Source of the DNA: Clostridiales bacterium
GTDB lineage: Bacteria; Bacillota; Clostridia; Oscillospirales; Oscillospiraceae
NCBI GenBank assembly: GCA_012523085.1
Contig: JAAYJC010000009.1
Coordinates: forward strand, 1-60,444
Direction: 5' to 3'
Length of the DNA stretch: 60,444 bases
The notes beneath the pieces are model-generated. The model made no database searches and had not been told where the DNA came from. It was given only the letters and a program-made list of their open reading frames with translations. Both the position numbers and the translations under genes were made by a program. Shown in pieces: positions 46,394-56,729 of the stretch. The first letter of the stretch is position 1, and each line of letters starts with the position of its first letter.

Positions 46394-46804
46394 TTACGTT
46401 GATTTTTTAGCGCCGTACTTGGATCTGGCCTGCTTGCGCTTTGCTACGCCCTGCGTATCCAGCGTACCGCGGATAATGTGGTATCTGACGCCCGGAAGAT
46501 CCTTAACACGACCGCCTCTAATCATGACGATCGAGTGCTCCTGCAAGTTGTGGCCGATACCCGGAATATAAGCCGTCACCTCATAGCCATTGGTCAGGCG
46601 GACACGGGCGACTTTTCGAAGCGCAGAGTTCGGCTTTTTGGGTGTATAGGTACGAACAGCCGTGCAAACGCCGCGTTTCTGGGGTGAACTCAAATCCGTT
46701 TCGCGATTTTTCAGTGTGTTTAAAGTCTTCTGCATGGCAGGCGACGCGGACTGGTACTCGACCTTTTTCCTTCCCTTTCTGACCAACTGATTAAATGTAG
46801 GCAT
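46394..46804 (-). CDS. rpsL: 30S ribosomal protein S12
   Basis: 136 residues. The segment [17 protein letters not shown] and the [16 protein letters not shown] loop keep the lysines whose replacement gives streptomycin resistance elsewhere, so this copy appears of sensitive type. S12 lies at the decoding centre and governs accuracy. A strong GGAGG precedes the ATG. It follows a small L7Ae-type gene after 170 nt, which include a hairpin. Confidence 0.98.
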   Translation of the reverse strand: MPTFNQLVRKGRKKVEYQSASPAMQKTLNTLKNRETDLSSPQKRGVCTAVRTYTPKKPNSALRKVARVRLTNGYEVTAYIPGIGHNLQEHSIVMIRGGRVKDLPGVRYHIIRGTLDTQGVAKRKQARSKYGAKKST

Positions 46805-46835
46805 ACATTTCCTCCTTTCTTTTTCATTTATCTAT

Positions 46836-46870
46836 TTTAAACGGAAAGGCACCGGGCTATTCCGTCTAAA
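46836..46870 (-). other. Leader hairpin just upstream of rpsL
   Basis: An 11-bp stem can form in the minus-strand RNA between 46836-46846 and 46860-46870, with one G-U pair and a 13-nt loop. On the plus strand the same position would be an A-C mismatch, so the pairing fits only the rpsL transcript. It lies 17 nt before the GGAGG of rpsL. Confidence 0.55.
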
Positions 46871-46974
46871 AGCATTTCCACCTGAGCTGAGATGCGTCAG
46901 CATTTCAGCCGTAACCGATAACCGTTTGCGTTATCCGCACTCATATACATGAAGCTATATCGGCAAAAAATGAT

Positions 46975-47217
46975 TTACCCTAGGAGAACCGCTGCGGCGG
47001 CTCCGACATTGATGCCGCAGGCCTCACCAAGCTCTTTCATGGTCGGAACCGGAACGACTTCAATATCGTTGCTTTCACAAAGCTCCCGGATCGAATTGAC
47101 AATTCTGCGTTCCGCGTCCTCGGCTATGAATACAGCCTTTGCCGTTCCCTTGATGACAGCCTTGCGCGCCTGGTTGACGCCCACCAGCTTATCGCCTGTT
47201 CTAAGTCTGGACAGCAC
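46975..47217 (-). CDS. L7Ae/L30e-family kink-turn RNA-binding protein (YbxF-like)
   Basis: 80 residues from a GTG at 47217 with GGAGG at 9-nt spacing; upstream in-frame residues are unlike the family. It has KLVGVNQARKAVIKGTAKAVFIAEDA, the RNA-binding surface of L7Ae-type proteins, and ends GEACGINVGAAAAVLL. The Bacillus relative YbxF binds kink-turns, but its cell role is not settled. Its place between rpoC and rpsL is conserved in Firmicutes. Confidence 0.92.
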   Translation of the reverse strand: MLSRLRTGDKLVGVNQARKAVIKGTAKAVFIAEDAERRIVNSIRELCESNDIEVVPVPTMKELGEACGINVGAAAAVLLG

Positions 47218-47285
47218 TTGAAAGCACCTCCGCATCAGCGTCGACTCGTTTTTGCACAAACTTTAATATAGCAAATCCGGGCCGA

Positions 47286-50200
47286 TTAGTCAACAAAATA
47301 TCTTTCTGTTCGTTCATTTTGGTCATTTGGATCAAATAAATACGCCGTTTCGTGCTCCGGGTTATTGAATTCTGTTTCTTCTTCCTCAAAATCCCGGTAT
47401 ACCGCAAGTCCCGTACCGGCCGGAATCAGTTTGCCGATGATAACATTTTCCTTTAGTCCTACAAGATGATCGATTTTCCCCTTGATCGCTGCTTCGGTCA
47501 AAACCTTGGTAGTCTCCTGAAAGGACGCCGCGGATAAAAAGGATTCCGTAGCCAGTGAGGCCTTTGTGATACCCATCAGTAACCGTGTATAAGAAGCCGG
47601 AACCAGATCCTCTTCTCCGGCCGCAATACGCGCCTCAATAGGTCTGTTCACCTTTTTAACTTCCGAAAAATCCATTGTAGCGCCGCTGAGCAGCTCGGTG
47701 GATCCCGAGTCCTCGATGCGCACCTTGCGCATCATCTGCCGGACGATAACTTCAATATGCTTATCGTTAATATCGACGCCCTGCTGCCGGTAAACCTTCT
47801 GTACTTCCTGTATCAGATAGTTCTGAGCGGCCTCAATTCCATTGATTCTGAGTACATCGTGAGGATTCAAGGTACCCTCGGTCAATTCCGCGCCTTTTTC
47901 AACATAATCACCATCTCTGACCTTAATCCCCGCGCTGTACGGCAGCGGATAGGATCTGACTTCGCCGTTTTCTTCATCCATGATGGTCAAGGTAACCATA
48001 TTGCTTCTTTTATTCTCCTCGAAAACGACTTTGCCTGAAATTTCCGCAAGCTGGGCCATTTTCTTCGGTTTTCTTGCTTCAAACAGCTCCTCGACTCTCG
48101 GAAGTCCCTGCGTAATGTCGTCTCCGGTAACACCGCCCGTATGGAATGTTCTCATGGTGAGCTGCGTTCCCGGTTCTCCGATGGACTGGGCAGCGATAAC
48201 GCCTACCGCCTCACCCTCGCTGACAGGTTCGCCGATGGCTAAGTTCACGCCGTAGCATCTTGCGCAAACACCTTTTTTTGCCTCGCAATTCAAAACCGTC
48301 CTGATCATAACGCTGTGAATTCCCGCGTCCTCCATCTTTTTAGCATCGTCCGCAATCAACATGTGCTTTTTCGAGAAGATCAGTTCTCCCGTCTTCGGGT
48401 CACAAATGTTATCAACGGGAAAGCGCCCGTGGATTGCGTCTGCGAAGCTGGTGATTTCCACGCCATTTTCGAATATGGCCTTGGCCATTACACCCTTACT
48501 CGCTCCGCAGTCGAACTCCCTGATGATCACATCCTGCGAAACATCAACAAGCCTTCTTGTTAAATAACCGGAGTCCGCCGTACGAAGCGCCGTATCCGCG
48601 AGACCTTTTCTCGCACCTCTGGAAGAAGTGAAGTATTCCAGAACCGTCAGACCTTCCCGAAAGCTGGATTTAATTGGGATTTCTATGGTCTTTCCGGATG
48701 TATTCACCATAAGGCCGCGCATTCCGGCCAGCTGCCGAATCTGATTCAAACCGCCTCTGGCTCCGGAGTCGGACATCATCTGGATCGGATTGTCGTCATC
48801 CATGCAGGTCATCAGCGCGTCGGTAACATCCTTCGTGGTTTGTTCCCATTCTTTGACAACCAACCGGCTTCTTTCGTCGTTTGTGATAAACCCTCTTTTA
48901 TACTGGCGCTCAATATCCAGGACCTTTTTTTCGGTATCTTTAATCAGCTTCTTTTTCAGAACCGGAACCGTCATGTCGGATATTGAAATCGTTATCGCAC
49001 CTTTTGTGGAATACTGGAAACCGAGCTCCTTAATCTTGTCAAGAACCTCCGCGCTCCTCGTAAAACCGTGCTTTGCAATACACCGGTTAACTATGTCGTC
49101 CACTTGTTTCTTCGCCGTCATGAAATTTATCTCATAATCGAAGGCCGTTTCCGGATTGCTTCTGTCCACATAACCCAGATCCTGCGGAATATATTCGTTG
49201 AATATGATACGGCCTACCGTTGTCTCAACCAGTTTATGCTGCATCTTTCCGTCAATTTCCCGATATACTCTGACCTTTATCGGAGCGTGAATGCCGATAT
49301 AATTCTCGTTATAAGCCATCAGCGCTTCGTTCTGAGATGCGAACGCGCTTCCCGCCCCGGGCTCATCTATCTTCTCGTAGGTCAGGTAAAAAGCGCCGAG
49401 AATCATGTCCTGTGTCGGAACCGTTACGGGTTTTCCGTCCTGAGGACGCAGCAGGTTGTTGGCCGACAGCATGAGAATACGCGCTTCAGCCTGGGCTTCG
49501 GCGGATAAGGGAACATGGACGGCCATTTGGTCGCCGTCAAAGTCGGCATTGTATGCCGAGCATACCAGCGGATGCAGCTTGAGTGCGCGTCCTTCCACCA
49601 AAACCGGTTCAAATGCCTGAATACCGAGCCTGTGCAGCGTCGGTGCGCGGTTTAACAGTACGGGATGCTCTTTGATAATGACATCAAGCGCGTCCCATAC
49701 TTCCGTGCGGCCCTTGTCAACCATCTTCTTTGCGCTCTTTATATTATTCGCTATACCATCCTCAACCAGCTTTTTCATCACGAATGGTCTGAACAGCTCG
49801 ATGGCCATCTCCTTGGGCAGACCGCATTGATACAGCTTAAGGTCCGGTCCGACCACGATAACCGAACGCCCAGAGTAGTCCACGCGCTTTCCGAGAAGAT
49901 TCTGGCGGAAACGGCCCTGTTTGCCCTTGAGCATGTCTGACAGAGATTTAAGCACCCTGCTGTTAACCCCCGTTACGGCTCTGCCGCGCCTGCCGTTGTC
50001 AATCAAAGCGTCGACGGCTTCCTGCAGCATACGCTTTTCGTTTCTGACGATGATATCCGGCGCGTTTAAGGAAATCAGTCTTTTCAGCCTGTTGTTCCTG
50101 TTGATAACTCTCCTGTACAGATCGTTCAGATCGGAGGTCGCAAACCGCCCGCCGTCGAGCTGCACCATCGGCCTGATCTCGGGCGGTATGACCGGCAGCA

Positions 50201-50885
50201 CATCAATGATCATCCATGACGGATGGTTGCCCGATTGCCGGAATGCTTCGACGACCTCCAGTCTCTTAACTATTTTCGCCTTTTTTTGGCCGGATGCTTC
50301 TTTTAAATCGGCCCTGAGCTCCTGTGACAGCTTGTCGCAATCAATCTGCATCAAAAGCTCTTTTACCGCCTCGGCACCCATTCCGGCCTTAAAGTCGTCC
50401 TCGTACTTTTCCTTCATGTCCCGGTATTCTTTTTCAACAAGTATTTGATTTTTTGTCAGAGGAGTCGTCCCGGGATCGGTTACGATATACACAGCGAAAT
50501 AAAGCAGTTTTTCGAGTATTCTGGGTGAGATGTCCAAAATCAGTCCCATACGAGAGGGGATTCCCTTGAAATACCAGATATGCGATACCGGCGCTGCCAG
50601 TTCAATATGGCCCATGCGTTCACGGCGTACCTTGGCCTTGGTGACTTCCACGCCGCAACGGTCACAGATCTTTCCTTTATAGCGTATTTTCTTATATTTG
50701 CCGCAATGGCATTCCCAGTCCTTCTGGGGTCCGAAAATCTTTTCGCAGAAGAGCCCGTCACGTTCGGGTTTCAGTGTTCTATAGTTAATGGTCTCCGGTT
50801 TCTTCACCTCGCCGTATGACCATTTGCGTATCATATCCGGGGACGCGATGCCGATTTTTATGGCGTCAAACGGTGTGTAGCTCAT
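47286..50885 (-). CDS. rpoC: DNA-directed RNA polymerase beta' subunit
   Basis: 1199 residues. The N-terminal zinc-binding segment has [20 protein letters not shown]. The catalytic magnesium loop is [12 protein letters not shown]. The second zinc site carries [13 protein letters not shown]. Bridge helix and trigger loop segments ([15 protein letters not shown] and the preceding [15 protein letters not shown]) are intact. There is no large insertion compared with Firmicutes homologues. It begins right after rpoB ends, in one operon. Confidence 0.99.
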   Translation of the reverse strand: MSYTPFDAIKIGIASPDMIRKWSYGEVKKPETINYRTLKPERDGLFCEKIFGPQKDWECHCGKYKKIRYKGKICDRCGVEVTKAKVRRERMGHIELAAPVSHIWYFKGIPSRMGLILDISPRILEKLLYFAVYIVTDPGTTPLTKNQILVEKEYRDMKEKYEDDFKAGMGAEAVKELLMQIDCDKLSQELRADLKEASGQKKAKIVKRLEVVEAFRQSGNHPSWMIIDVLPVIPPEIRPMVQLDGGRFATSDLNDLYRRVINRNNRLKRLISLNAPDIIVRNEKRMLQEAVDALIDNGRRGRAVTGVNSRVLKSLSDMLKGKQGRFRQNLLGKRVDYSGRSVIVVGPDLKLYQCGLPKEMAIELFRPFVMKKLVEDGIANNIKSAKKMVDKGRTEVWDALDVIIKEHPVLLNRAPTLHRLGIQAFEPVLVEGRALKLHPLVCSAYNADFDGDQMAVHVPLSAEAQAEARILMLSANNLLRPQDGKPVTVPTQDMILGAFYLTYEKIDEPGAGSAFASQNEALMAYNENYIGIHAPIKVRVYREIDGKMQHKLVETTVGRIIFNEYIPQDLGYVDRSNPETAFDYEINFMTAKKQVDDIVNRCIAKHGFTRSAEVLDKIKELGFQYSTKGAITISISDMTVPVLKKKLIKDTEKKVLDIERQYKRGFITNDERSRLVVKEWEQTTKDVTDALMTCMDDDNPIQMMSDSGARGGLNQIRQLAGMRGLMVNTSGKTIEIPIKSSFREGLTVLEYFTSSRGARKGLADTALRTADSGYLTRRLVDVSQDVIIREFDCGASKGVMAKAIFENGVEITSFADAIHGRFPVDNICDPKTGELIFSKKHMLIADDAKKMEDAGIHSVMIRTVLNCEAKKGVCARCYGVNLAIGEPVSEGEAVGVIAAQSIGEPGTQLTMRTFHTGGVTGDDITQGLPRVEELFEARKPKKMAQLAEISGKVVFEENKRSNMVTLTIMDEENGEVRSYPLPYSAGIKVRDGDYVEKGAELTEGTLNPHDVLRINGIEAAQNYLIQEVQKVYRQQGVDINDKHIEVIVRQMMRKVRIEDSGSTELLSGATMDFSEVKKVNRPIEARIAAGEEDLVPASYTRLLMGITKASLATESFLSAASFQETTKVLTEAAIKGKIDHLVGLKENVIIGKLIPAGTGLAVYRDFEEEETEFNNPEHETAYLFDPNDQNERTERYFVD

Positions 50886-53800
50886 TTATTCGTCCTCCTC
50901 ATCGTCAAAAACCAGAAGTTCGGGATCATCGTCACTTTCCTCTTCGTCTATTAAATCGTCCTCAGCAGGTTCCTCGTCATCCGTTAAGACTTCACCGCCA
51001 TCCGGTTCAACATCCTCGATCGTATAACCGCGGGTTTCCAGTTCCGCGTCGTCGGTCTTGTACACATCATCTTTAAGACCGGGCTGATAATCGTCGTCCT
51101 CGCTTTTAAGCTCAATTTCGCTGCCGTATTTATCCAAAACCCGAACGTCAAGGCACAGCGACTGGAGCTCTTTAACCAAAACCTTAAACGATTCCGGAAC
51201 GCCGGGCTGCGGTACATTATGGCCCTTCACGATGGATTCGTAGGTCCTGACGCGTCCGGTCACATCGTCGGACTTGACCGTCAGAATTTCCTGGAGGGTA
51301 TAGGCAGCGCCGTATGCTTCCAGTGCCCACACTTCCATTTCGCCGAATCTCTGGCCGCCGAACTGAGCTTTACCGCCCAGTGGCTGCTGTGTAACCAAAG
51401 AGTACGGGCCTGTGGATCTGGCGTGGATCTTGTCATCGACCAGGTGATGCAGCTTCAGGAAATAAACATATCCAACCGTGACCGGGTTATCAAACGGCTG
51501 CCCGGTACGACCATCGTATAATATGCTTTTTCCGTCCTTACTGAGTCCGGCCAGCTGCAGTGTTTCTTCGATCTCTGTTTCGCTCGCGCCGCTGAAAATC
51601 GGTGTTGCGACCTGCCAGCCCAAAGCCTTTGCGGCATAGCCCAGATGAACTTCAAGAACCTGACCGATATTCATACGCGAGGGGACACCAAGTGGATTGA
51701 GCACAATGTCAAGCGGTGTTCCGTCAGGCATATACGGCATGTCCTCCCGGGGCAGAATTCTGGAAACAACACCCTTATTTCCGTGCCGTCCGGCCATCTT
51801 GTCGCCGACCGATATTTTTCTCTTCTGCGCGATGTAGCAGCGAACCACCATATTGACTCCCGGGCTAAGTTCATCGCCGTTTTCTCTTGTAAACACCTTC
51901 ACATCAACGACGATTCCGCTCTCGCCGTGCGGAACCTTCATTGACGTGTCTCTGACTTCTCTTGCCTTCTCGCCGAAAATCGCACGTAGAAGCCTTTCTT
52001 CCGCCGTCAGATCTGTTTCACCCTTCGGCGTAACCTTGCCCACCAGAATATCGCCGGCTCTTACCTCGGCGCCAATCGTGATAATTCCGCGTTTATCCAG
52101 ATATTTTAAAGCATCCTCGCCGACGCCCGGAATATCTCTTGTGATTTCCTCCGGCCCGAGCTTCGTATCTCTGGCGTCGATTTCATGCTCCTCAATATGA
52201 ACCGATGTAAAGACATCGTCTTGCGCGAGGCGTTCGTTCAGCAAAACCGCGTCTTCATAGTTATAACCTTCCCATGTCATAAAGCCGACCAAAACGTTTT
52301 TGCCGAGGGATATCTCGCCGTTGCAGGTCGAAGGACCGTCGCACAACACGGTTTCGCTGTCTATGCGCTCGCCCACCTGAACGATCGGGCGTTGGTTAAT
52401 GCATGTCCCCTGGTTGGAGCGCTTAAATTTATGAAGCCTGTACGTCTTCCTTCTGCCGTCATCATACCTGACCGATACCTCGTCTGCCGAAACGCCGGTA
52501 ACGACGCCGTCTCCTTCCGACATGATCACGACACCGGAATCAACCGCGCATTTGTGCTCGATTCCTGTTGCGACAATCGGAGCCTCTGTTTGAAGAAGCG
52601 GTACGGCCTGTCTTTGCATGTTCGCACCCATCAAAGCGCGGTTGGCATCGTCGTTTTCCAGAAACGGGATCATGGCCGTTGCGATGGACACCATCATGCG
52701 CGGTGAAATATCAACATAATCCACGCGCTCTTTGTCAACCTCGATGATTTCATCTCTATGCCGACAGGTTATGCGCGGATTGACAAAGCAACCGTTTTCA
52801 TCAATTTCTTCCGTTGCCTGTGCGACGATATACTGGTCCTCAACATCTGCCGTCAGGTAATGCACCTCTTCGGTAATCCTTCCGGTCGCTTTATCGATCT
52901 TGCGATACGGGGCGACAAGAAATCCGTATTCATTTACTCTCGCGTAACTGGCAAGATAAGAGATCAGGCCGATGTTCGGACCTTCCGGGGTTTCGATCGG
53001 GCACATCCTGCCGTAATGACTGTAGTGAACATCGCGTACGTCGAAATTCGCTCTTTCTCTGGATAAGCCTCCGGGTCCCAATGCAGACATCCTGCGTTTA
53101 TGTGTAAGCTCGGCAAGCGGATTTGTCTGATCCATAAACTGCGATAGCGGAGATGAACCGAAAAACTCTTTCATCGCCGCTGTTACCGGCCTGATGTTGA
53201 TCAAGGATTGGGGTGTAACGATATCCAGATCCTGAAGCGTCATGCGCTCCCGGATCACCCGCTCCATTCTGGAAAAGCCGACCCTGAACTGATTTTGCAG
53301 AAGCTCGCCGACACTTCTCATTCTGCGGTTTCCGAGGTGATCGATATCATCCGGCTCACCGATGCCGTTTGCCAGACAATTGATATAGTTGACGGAAGCG
53401 AAAACATCGTCCGGGATAATATGCTTCGGTATCAGATTGTCTATGTTTTCCCTGACCGCGTTTTTCAAGTCCTCATCGCTGTACTCATTCATCAATCGGC
53501 TGAGAATGATAAATCGAACCTTCTCTCTGATCCCCAGTTCTTCCGGATCAAAATCGACAAAAGGCTTTATATCGACCATGCCGTTTCCGAACACCTTGAC
53601 ATTCTTTCCTTCAGGCCCTATAAGCACGGCCTCGTTAACGCCTCTCGCCTCAATCTCCTCGCTTCTTTGAAGCGAAAGGATTTCACCCGCGTCGGCGATA
53701 ATTTCACCCGTAAGCGGGTCTGTGATCGGCATGGCAAGCTGATGTCCGGTAATTCGTCTTGCAATGGAAAGTTTTTTATTAAATTTATATCTGCCCACAT

Positions 53801-54659
53801 TGGAAAGGTCATATCTTCTTGGATCAAAAAACAGATTGGCCAACAGTGTTTCCGCGCTGTCGAGCGTCGGGGGATCTCCCGGACGAAGTCTTCTGTAAAT
53901 TTCCAGAATCGCTTCCTCCCGCGTCTTGCAGGTATCCTTTTCCAGCGTATCGACAATGCGCTCATCATCACCGAATATTTCCTTCAGCTGCTCTCCGGTA
54001 ACAGCGCCTCCGGTTGAGGCTGCCATCGTGAGCCAGGAATACGGCTTGTCTTCCCACTGCACACCCATTGCCTTCAAAAGCCATGTAACGGGCAGCTTTC
54101 TATTTTTATCGATTCTGACATGGAACAGATTCGCGACATCCGTTTCATATTCCAGCCAGGCTCCCCTATAAGGAATGACTGTTGCGCTGAATAAGGATAT
54201 GGCGGTTTTGTCCGTCTTCTTGTCATAGTACATGCCCGGAGAGCGTATGATCTGAGAAACAATCACGCGCTCCGCGCCGTTGATGATAAAGGTGCCGCCG
54301 GGAGTCATGAGCGGAAAATCTCCCATAAATATTTCCTGCTCTTTGATTTCTTCCGTTTCTTTGTTTCGAAGCCGCACGCCGACCTTGAGCGGAGCTGCAT
54401 ATGTCGCATCCTTCGCCTGGCACATTTCAATCGTATATTTAGGTTGTTCGTCCATAGAATAGTCGATAAAGGTCAATTCTAAATTACCCGAATAGTCGGA
54501 TATGGCAGACACATCTCTAAATACTTCGCGAAGCCCCGTGTCAAGAAACCATTGATATGAGCTTTTCTGGATTTCCAGAAGACTTGGCATATCCTGGATT
54601 TCTTCAAGTTTTGCAAAACTCTTTCTCACTGTTTTCCCGTATCTGATGTCCTTTACCAT
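50886..54659 (-). CDS. rpoB: DNA-directed RNA polymerase beta subunit
   Basis: 1257 residues from the ATG at 54659 ([20 protein letters not shown]); an in-frame upstream extension carries no family residues. The rifampicin pocket reads [20 protein letters not shown] and then [10 protein letters not shown], with the usual sensitive residues in place. [19 protein letters not shown] and the later [13 protein letters not shown] match the catalytic centre. The last 70 residues are very acidic (35 are D or E) and extend past the conserved end of the subunit. It is preceded by a perfect promoter and a leader of about 200 nt. Confidence 0.99.
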   Translation of the reverse strand: MVKDIRYGKTVRKSFAKLEEIQDMPSLLEIQKSSYQWFLDTGLREVFRDVSAISDYSGNLELTFIDYSMDEQPKYTIEMCQAKDATYAAPLKVGVRLRNKETEEIKEQEIFMGDFPLMTPGGTFIINGAERVIVSQIIRSPGMYYDKKTDKTAISLFSATVIPYRGAWLEYETDVANLFHVRIDKNRKLPVTWLLKAMGVQWEDKPYSWLTMAASTGGAVTGEQLKEIFGDDERIVDTLEKDTCKTREEAILEIYRRLRPGDPPTLDSAETLLANLFFDPRRYDLSNVGRYKFNKKLSIARRITGHQLAMPITDPLTGEIIADAGEILSLQRSEEIEARGVNEAVLIGPEGKNVKVFGNGMVDIKPFVDFDPEELGIREKVRFIILSRLMNEYSDEDLKNAVRENIDNLIPKHIIPDDVFASVNYINCLANGIGEPDDIDHLGNRRMRSVGELLQNQFRVGFSRMERVIRERMTLQDLDIVTPQSLINIRPVTAAMKEFFGSSPLSQFMDQTNPLAELTHKRRMSALGPGGLSRERANFDVRDVHYSHYGRMCPIETPEGPNIGLISYLASYARVNEYGFLVAPYRKIDKATGRITEEVHYLTADVEDQYIVAQATEEIDENGCFVNPRITCRHRDEIIEVDKERVDYVDISPRMMVSIATAMIPFLENDDANRALMGANMQRQAVPLLQTEAPIVATGIEHKCAVDSGVVIMSEGDGVVTGVSADEVSVRYDDGRRKTYRLHKFKRSNQGTCINQRPIVQVGERIDSETVLCDGPSTCNGEISLGKNVLVGFMTWEGYNYEDAVLLNERLAQDDVFTSVHIEEHEIDARDTKLGPEEITRDIPGVGEDALKYLDKRGIITIGAEVRAGDILVGKVTPKGETDLTAEERLLRAIFGEKAREVRDTSMKVPHGESGIVVDVKVFTRENGDELSPGVNMVVRCYIAQKRKISVGDKMAGRHGNKGVVSRILPREDMPYMPDGTPLDIVLNPLGVPSRMNIGQVLEVHLGYAAKALGWQVATPIFSGASETEIEETLQLAGLSKDGKSILYDGRTGQPFDNPVTVGYVYFLKLHHLVDDKIHARSTGPYSLVTQQPLGGKAQFGGQRFGEMEVWALEAYGAAYTLQEILTVKSDDVTGRVRTYESIVKGHNVPQPGVPESFKVLVKELQSLCLDVRVLDKYGSEIELKSEDDDYQPGLKDDVYKTDDAELETRGYTIEDVEPDGGEVLTDDEEPAEDDLIDEEESDDDPELLVFDDEEDE

Positions 54660-54710
54660 GTGGGCAATCACTCCTGTTCCATTGTAAAAGCTTTTTCCTG
54701 TATCCACTGC

Positions 54711-54738
54711 ACAGTGTACAGTGTACACTGTACACTGT
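54711..54738. promoter_or_regulatory. 28-bp perfect palindrome in the rpoB leader
   Basis: The left half ACAGTGTACAGTGT is followed by its exact reverse complement, so all 28 bases are palindromic; the motif ACAGTGT occurs twice on each strand. It lies 52 nt upstream of the rpoB start and about 120 nt inside the predicted leader. It could be a repressor operator, an RNA hairpin that pauses polymerase or masks the start, or a remnant of an inverted repeat. Confidence 0.85.
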
Positions 54739-54785
54739 ATCGGGCACGATCACCCGGGCGCGTTGTATCCTTTTCGAAATAACTA

Positions 54786-54813
54786 TTGACTAATTCTTGT
54801 TTTGTGATATCTT
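54786..54813 (+). promoter_or_regulatory. Possible plus-strand promoter for the GT-C gene
   Basis: TTGACT (54786-54791), a 16-nt spacer, TATCTT (54808-54813). It would start transcription near 54820, inside the rpoB leader and facing the rpoB promoter. Confidence 0.4.
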
Positions 54814-54863
54814 ATAAACGTACTGTGAAATCGTGTCACCTTTTAAAAAGGCAACACCGAGTT

Positions 54864-54892
54864 ATTATATCTGTCGTTAGCTTTAATGTCAA
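54864..54892 (-). promoter_or_regulatory. Perfect-consensus sigma-A promoter for rpoBC and str operon
   Basis: Minus-strand TTGACA (54887-54892), exactly 17 nt, TATAAT (54864-54869). The transcript start near 54857 gives a leader of about 198 nt before rpoB. Confidence 0.85.
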
Positions 54893-55022
54893 GTGTTTTT
54901 TTCTTTTTTTCGGCGAAACTGCTGTTTCGTCGTTTTTTTGTATGTGCAATGTACAAAATCTATGTATTTCCTACCGTGCCCTTTATAAAACAGGTACGGA
55001 TTCCGGGACAGAGGGATTGCCA

Positions 55023-56357
55023 ATGATGAAAAATCCGATTTCCGAAAAAACCTTTATTTACACGCTGTCCGTTTTTATTCCGTTATTTACCGCTTCGGTA
55101 TTTTTGTTTGCCCTTGGCCTCCGCGAAACCGGTTTTTTTTCGGCCGCATTGGTAACTGCGGTGGTTGTTTTGCTGGCCGCCGTTTTTCTGATTGCCCTTT
55201 GGCGCAGCAATTGTTTTCTTTCACCGCAGGCATTGATCGTCACTGTTATCGCATTTGCCGGTCTTCTGCTTCTGCGGTTAGCTTTATTTGATCATATAAC
55301 GCTGGATTACGAAAATTTCCTTAAGCCATGGCTTGAGCACATCAAAAGTCACGGTGGATTTCGGGCGCTGTCTGATCAGATTGGAAATTATAACATACCC
55401 TACCTTGCCTTTCTGGCATTCATTTCTTATATCCCGGTCACCGGTCTGTATCTGATTAAGCTCTTTTCCGTGATTTTTGATGTCGTTCTTGCGTTTTATC
55501 TGATGAAGCTTGCCTCTTTATATACAAGCAACCGCACTTTACATATTGCTTGTTTCATTTTGGCGCTTGTTTTGCCGACATCGATATTAAACGGCGCCCT
55601 CTGGGGACAATGCGACAGTGTGTACACCGCCTTTGCTGTCATTGCCTTGTATTACGGACTGAAAGGCAGGCCTGTTTTGTCCGTTTCCGCAATAGCCGTA
55701 TCGTTTTCATTTAAACTTCAGGCGGTATTCATTCTTCCGTTATTTTTGCTGTTTCTGATTTCCGGAAAAATCAAACTGCGCCATCTTTTGGTTTTTCCCG
55801 CGGTTTTCTTTGCCTGCAATCTACCGGCCATTCTCGCCGGCAGGCCGGTATGGGACTGCCTGACTATATATTTCAACCAGCTAGATACCGTCGGGAGTGG
55901 TCTTAACTACAATTCCCCTTCTGTTTATTCTCTATTCAATTATTATCATAATGCGGTATTTGCCGCAAAGCTGGGCATAATCGCCGCTTTTACACTTTGC
56001 GCAGTCGTTTTCCTGCTTGCTTTCTATAAACGCCGAAACCTAAACAATACCGCTTTGCTTGCAGCTGCGCTGATTTTTGTCGTCGGAATCCCGCTTTTTC
56101 TCCCGCACATGCATGACAGATACTTCTATATGGCTGATGTTTTGCTTGTTTTGCTCGCCGTTATCCATCCTGTTTATGCGCCTCTCCCCTTCTTTGGGTC
56201 CTTTGCCTCTCTACTCGGCTACCATGCCTATTTAAAAATGCGGTATTTTCTTCCGATGCGATACGGATTTCTTGCCTTGGCGATTGTTTTTGCGGCTTTA
56301 TTCATCTTCTTCATCAAAAGCCTGAAGACGACTGCACATACATCCTTATCGGAATGA
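55023..56357 (+). CDS. GT-C membrane glycosyltransferase, Gpi18/PIG-M-like
   Basis: 444 residues from the ATG at 55023, preceded by GAGGG; upstream in-frame residues look non-coding. About ten membrane segments are spread over the chain. Family features are LWGQCDSVYTAFAVIALYY, FSFKLQAVFILPLF and HMHDRYFYMADVLLVL, matching multi-pass mannosyltransferase-type enzymes that take sugars from lipid-phosphate donors. The acceptor is unknown. It stands alone, ending in two terminators, and its probable promoter is in the rpoB leader. Confidence 0.85.
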   Translation: MMKNPISEKTFIYTLSVFIPLFTASVFLFALGLRETGFFSAALVTAVVVLLAAVFLIALWRSNCFLSPQALIVTVIAFAGLLLLRLALFDHITLDYENFLKPWLEHIKSHGGFRALSDQIGNYNIPYLAFLAFISYIPVTGLYLIKLFSVIFDVVLAFYLMKLASLYTSNRTLHIACFILALVLPTSILNGALWGQCDSVYTAFAVIALYYGLKGRPVLSVSAIAVSFSFKLQAVFILPLFLLFLISGKIKLRHLLVFPAVFFACNLPAILAGRPVWDCLTIYFNQLDTVGSGLNYNSPSVYSLFNYYHNAVFAAKLGIIAAFTLCAVVFLLAFYKRRNLNNTALLAAALIFVVGIPLFLPHMHDRYFYMADVLLVLLAVIHPVYAPLPFFGSFASLLGYHAYLKMRYFLPMRYGFLALAIVFAALFIFFIKSLKTTAHTSLSE

Positions 56358-56406
56358 TCAGGCGCGGGTAAGCCTTCATTGCCCTCTCATTGATAAACCT
56401 ATATTT

Positions 56407-56454
56407 AAAAGGACTGTTGGAAAAGCAATGCCTTTGCCAACAGTCCTTTTTTTT
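56407..56454 (+). terminator. Rho-independent terminator 1 behind the GT-C gene
   Basis: A 14-bp stem (AAAAGGACTGTTGG with CCAACAGTCCTTTT), extended by an inner AAAG/CTTT pairing, is followed by T8. It begins 49 nt after the stop codon. Confidence 0.9.
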
Positions 56455-56487
56455 GCAGCAAATCGTTTGACGGTTTGCTGCTTTTTT
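56455..56487 (+). terminator. Rho-independent terminator 2, directly after the first
   Basis: A 12-bp stem (GCAGCAAATCGT with ACGGTTTGCTGC, one G-T pair, loop TTG) is followed by T6. It starts on the base after the first terminator's T tract. Confidence 0.88.
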
Positions 56488-56729
56488 CTTGAATTCACTA
56501 TTATGTCAACCAATCCGACATATCGAATTGTAATATTGTGATACTTCTTGTTTCTTTTTCAAAGAGCCTGTCCGAAATCATTCTATTAATATACGCATTA
56601 TGTGGGGAATTATATGCATTTTACTGACACTTATAGCTTTCCAGTGGCGCTATTACGTATTATTTCGCACTGTTTTGCATATAATATGTTTGTAATCATT
56701 TGTTTCCATTTCATTAAACGGAGAAAATC

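Larger units (their letters stand above)
54660..55022. other. Divergent intergenic region between rpoB and a GT-C glycosyltransferase gene
   Basis: The 363-bp gap holds, left to right, the rpoB ribosome-binding site, the 28-bp palindrome, a possible plus-strand promoter (54786-54813), a hairpin-forming rpoB leader start, and the rpoB promoter (54864-54892). I see no additional gene; the plus-strand frame open from 54786 lacks family features before 55023. Confidence 0.65.
56358..56729. other. Intergenic region with tandem terminators and AT-rich DNA
   Basis: This 372-bp gap contains two adjacent terminators (56407-56487) and then about 240 bp of AT-rich sequence leading to the 3D-protein gene. 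A TATAAT at 56682-56687 could be its -10 box, but no matching -35 box is evident. Confidence 0.6.

Noticed and set aside
53208..54017. Plus-strand open frame of 269 codons opposite rpoB
   Set aside because: Shadow of the rpoB coding sequence; composition follows codon bias of the other strand.
51000..54659. Rifampicin- or streptomycin-resistance changes in rpoB and rpsL
   Set aside because: The residues commonly changed in resistant strains are the usual ones in both proteins.
54786..55022. N-terminal extension of the GT-C protein from 54786
   Set aside because: The extension crosses a promoter region, has cysteine-rich low-complexity residues unlike the family, and the ATG at 55023 has a suitable ribosome-binding site.
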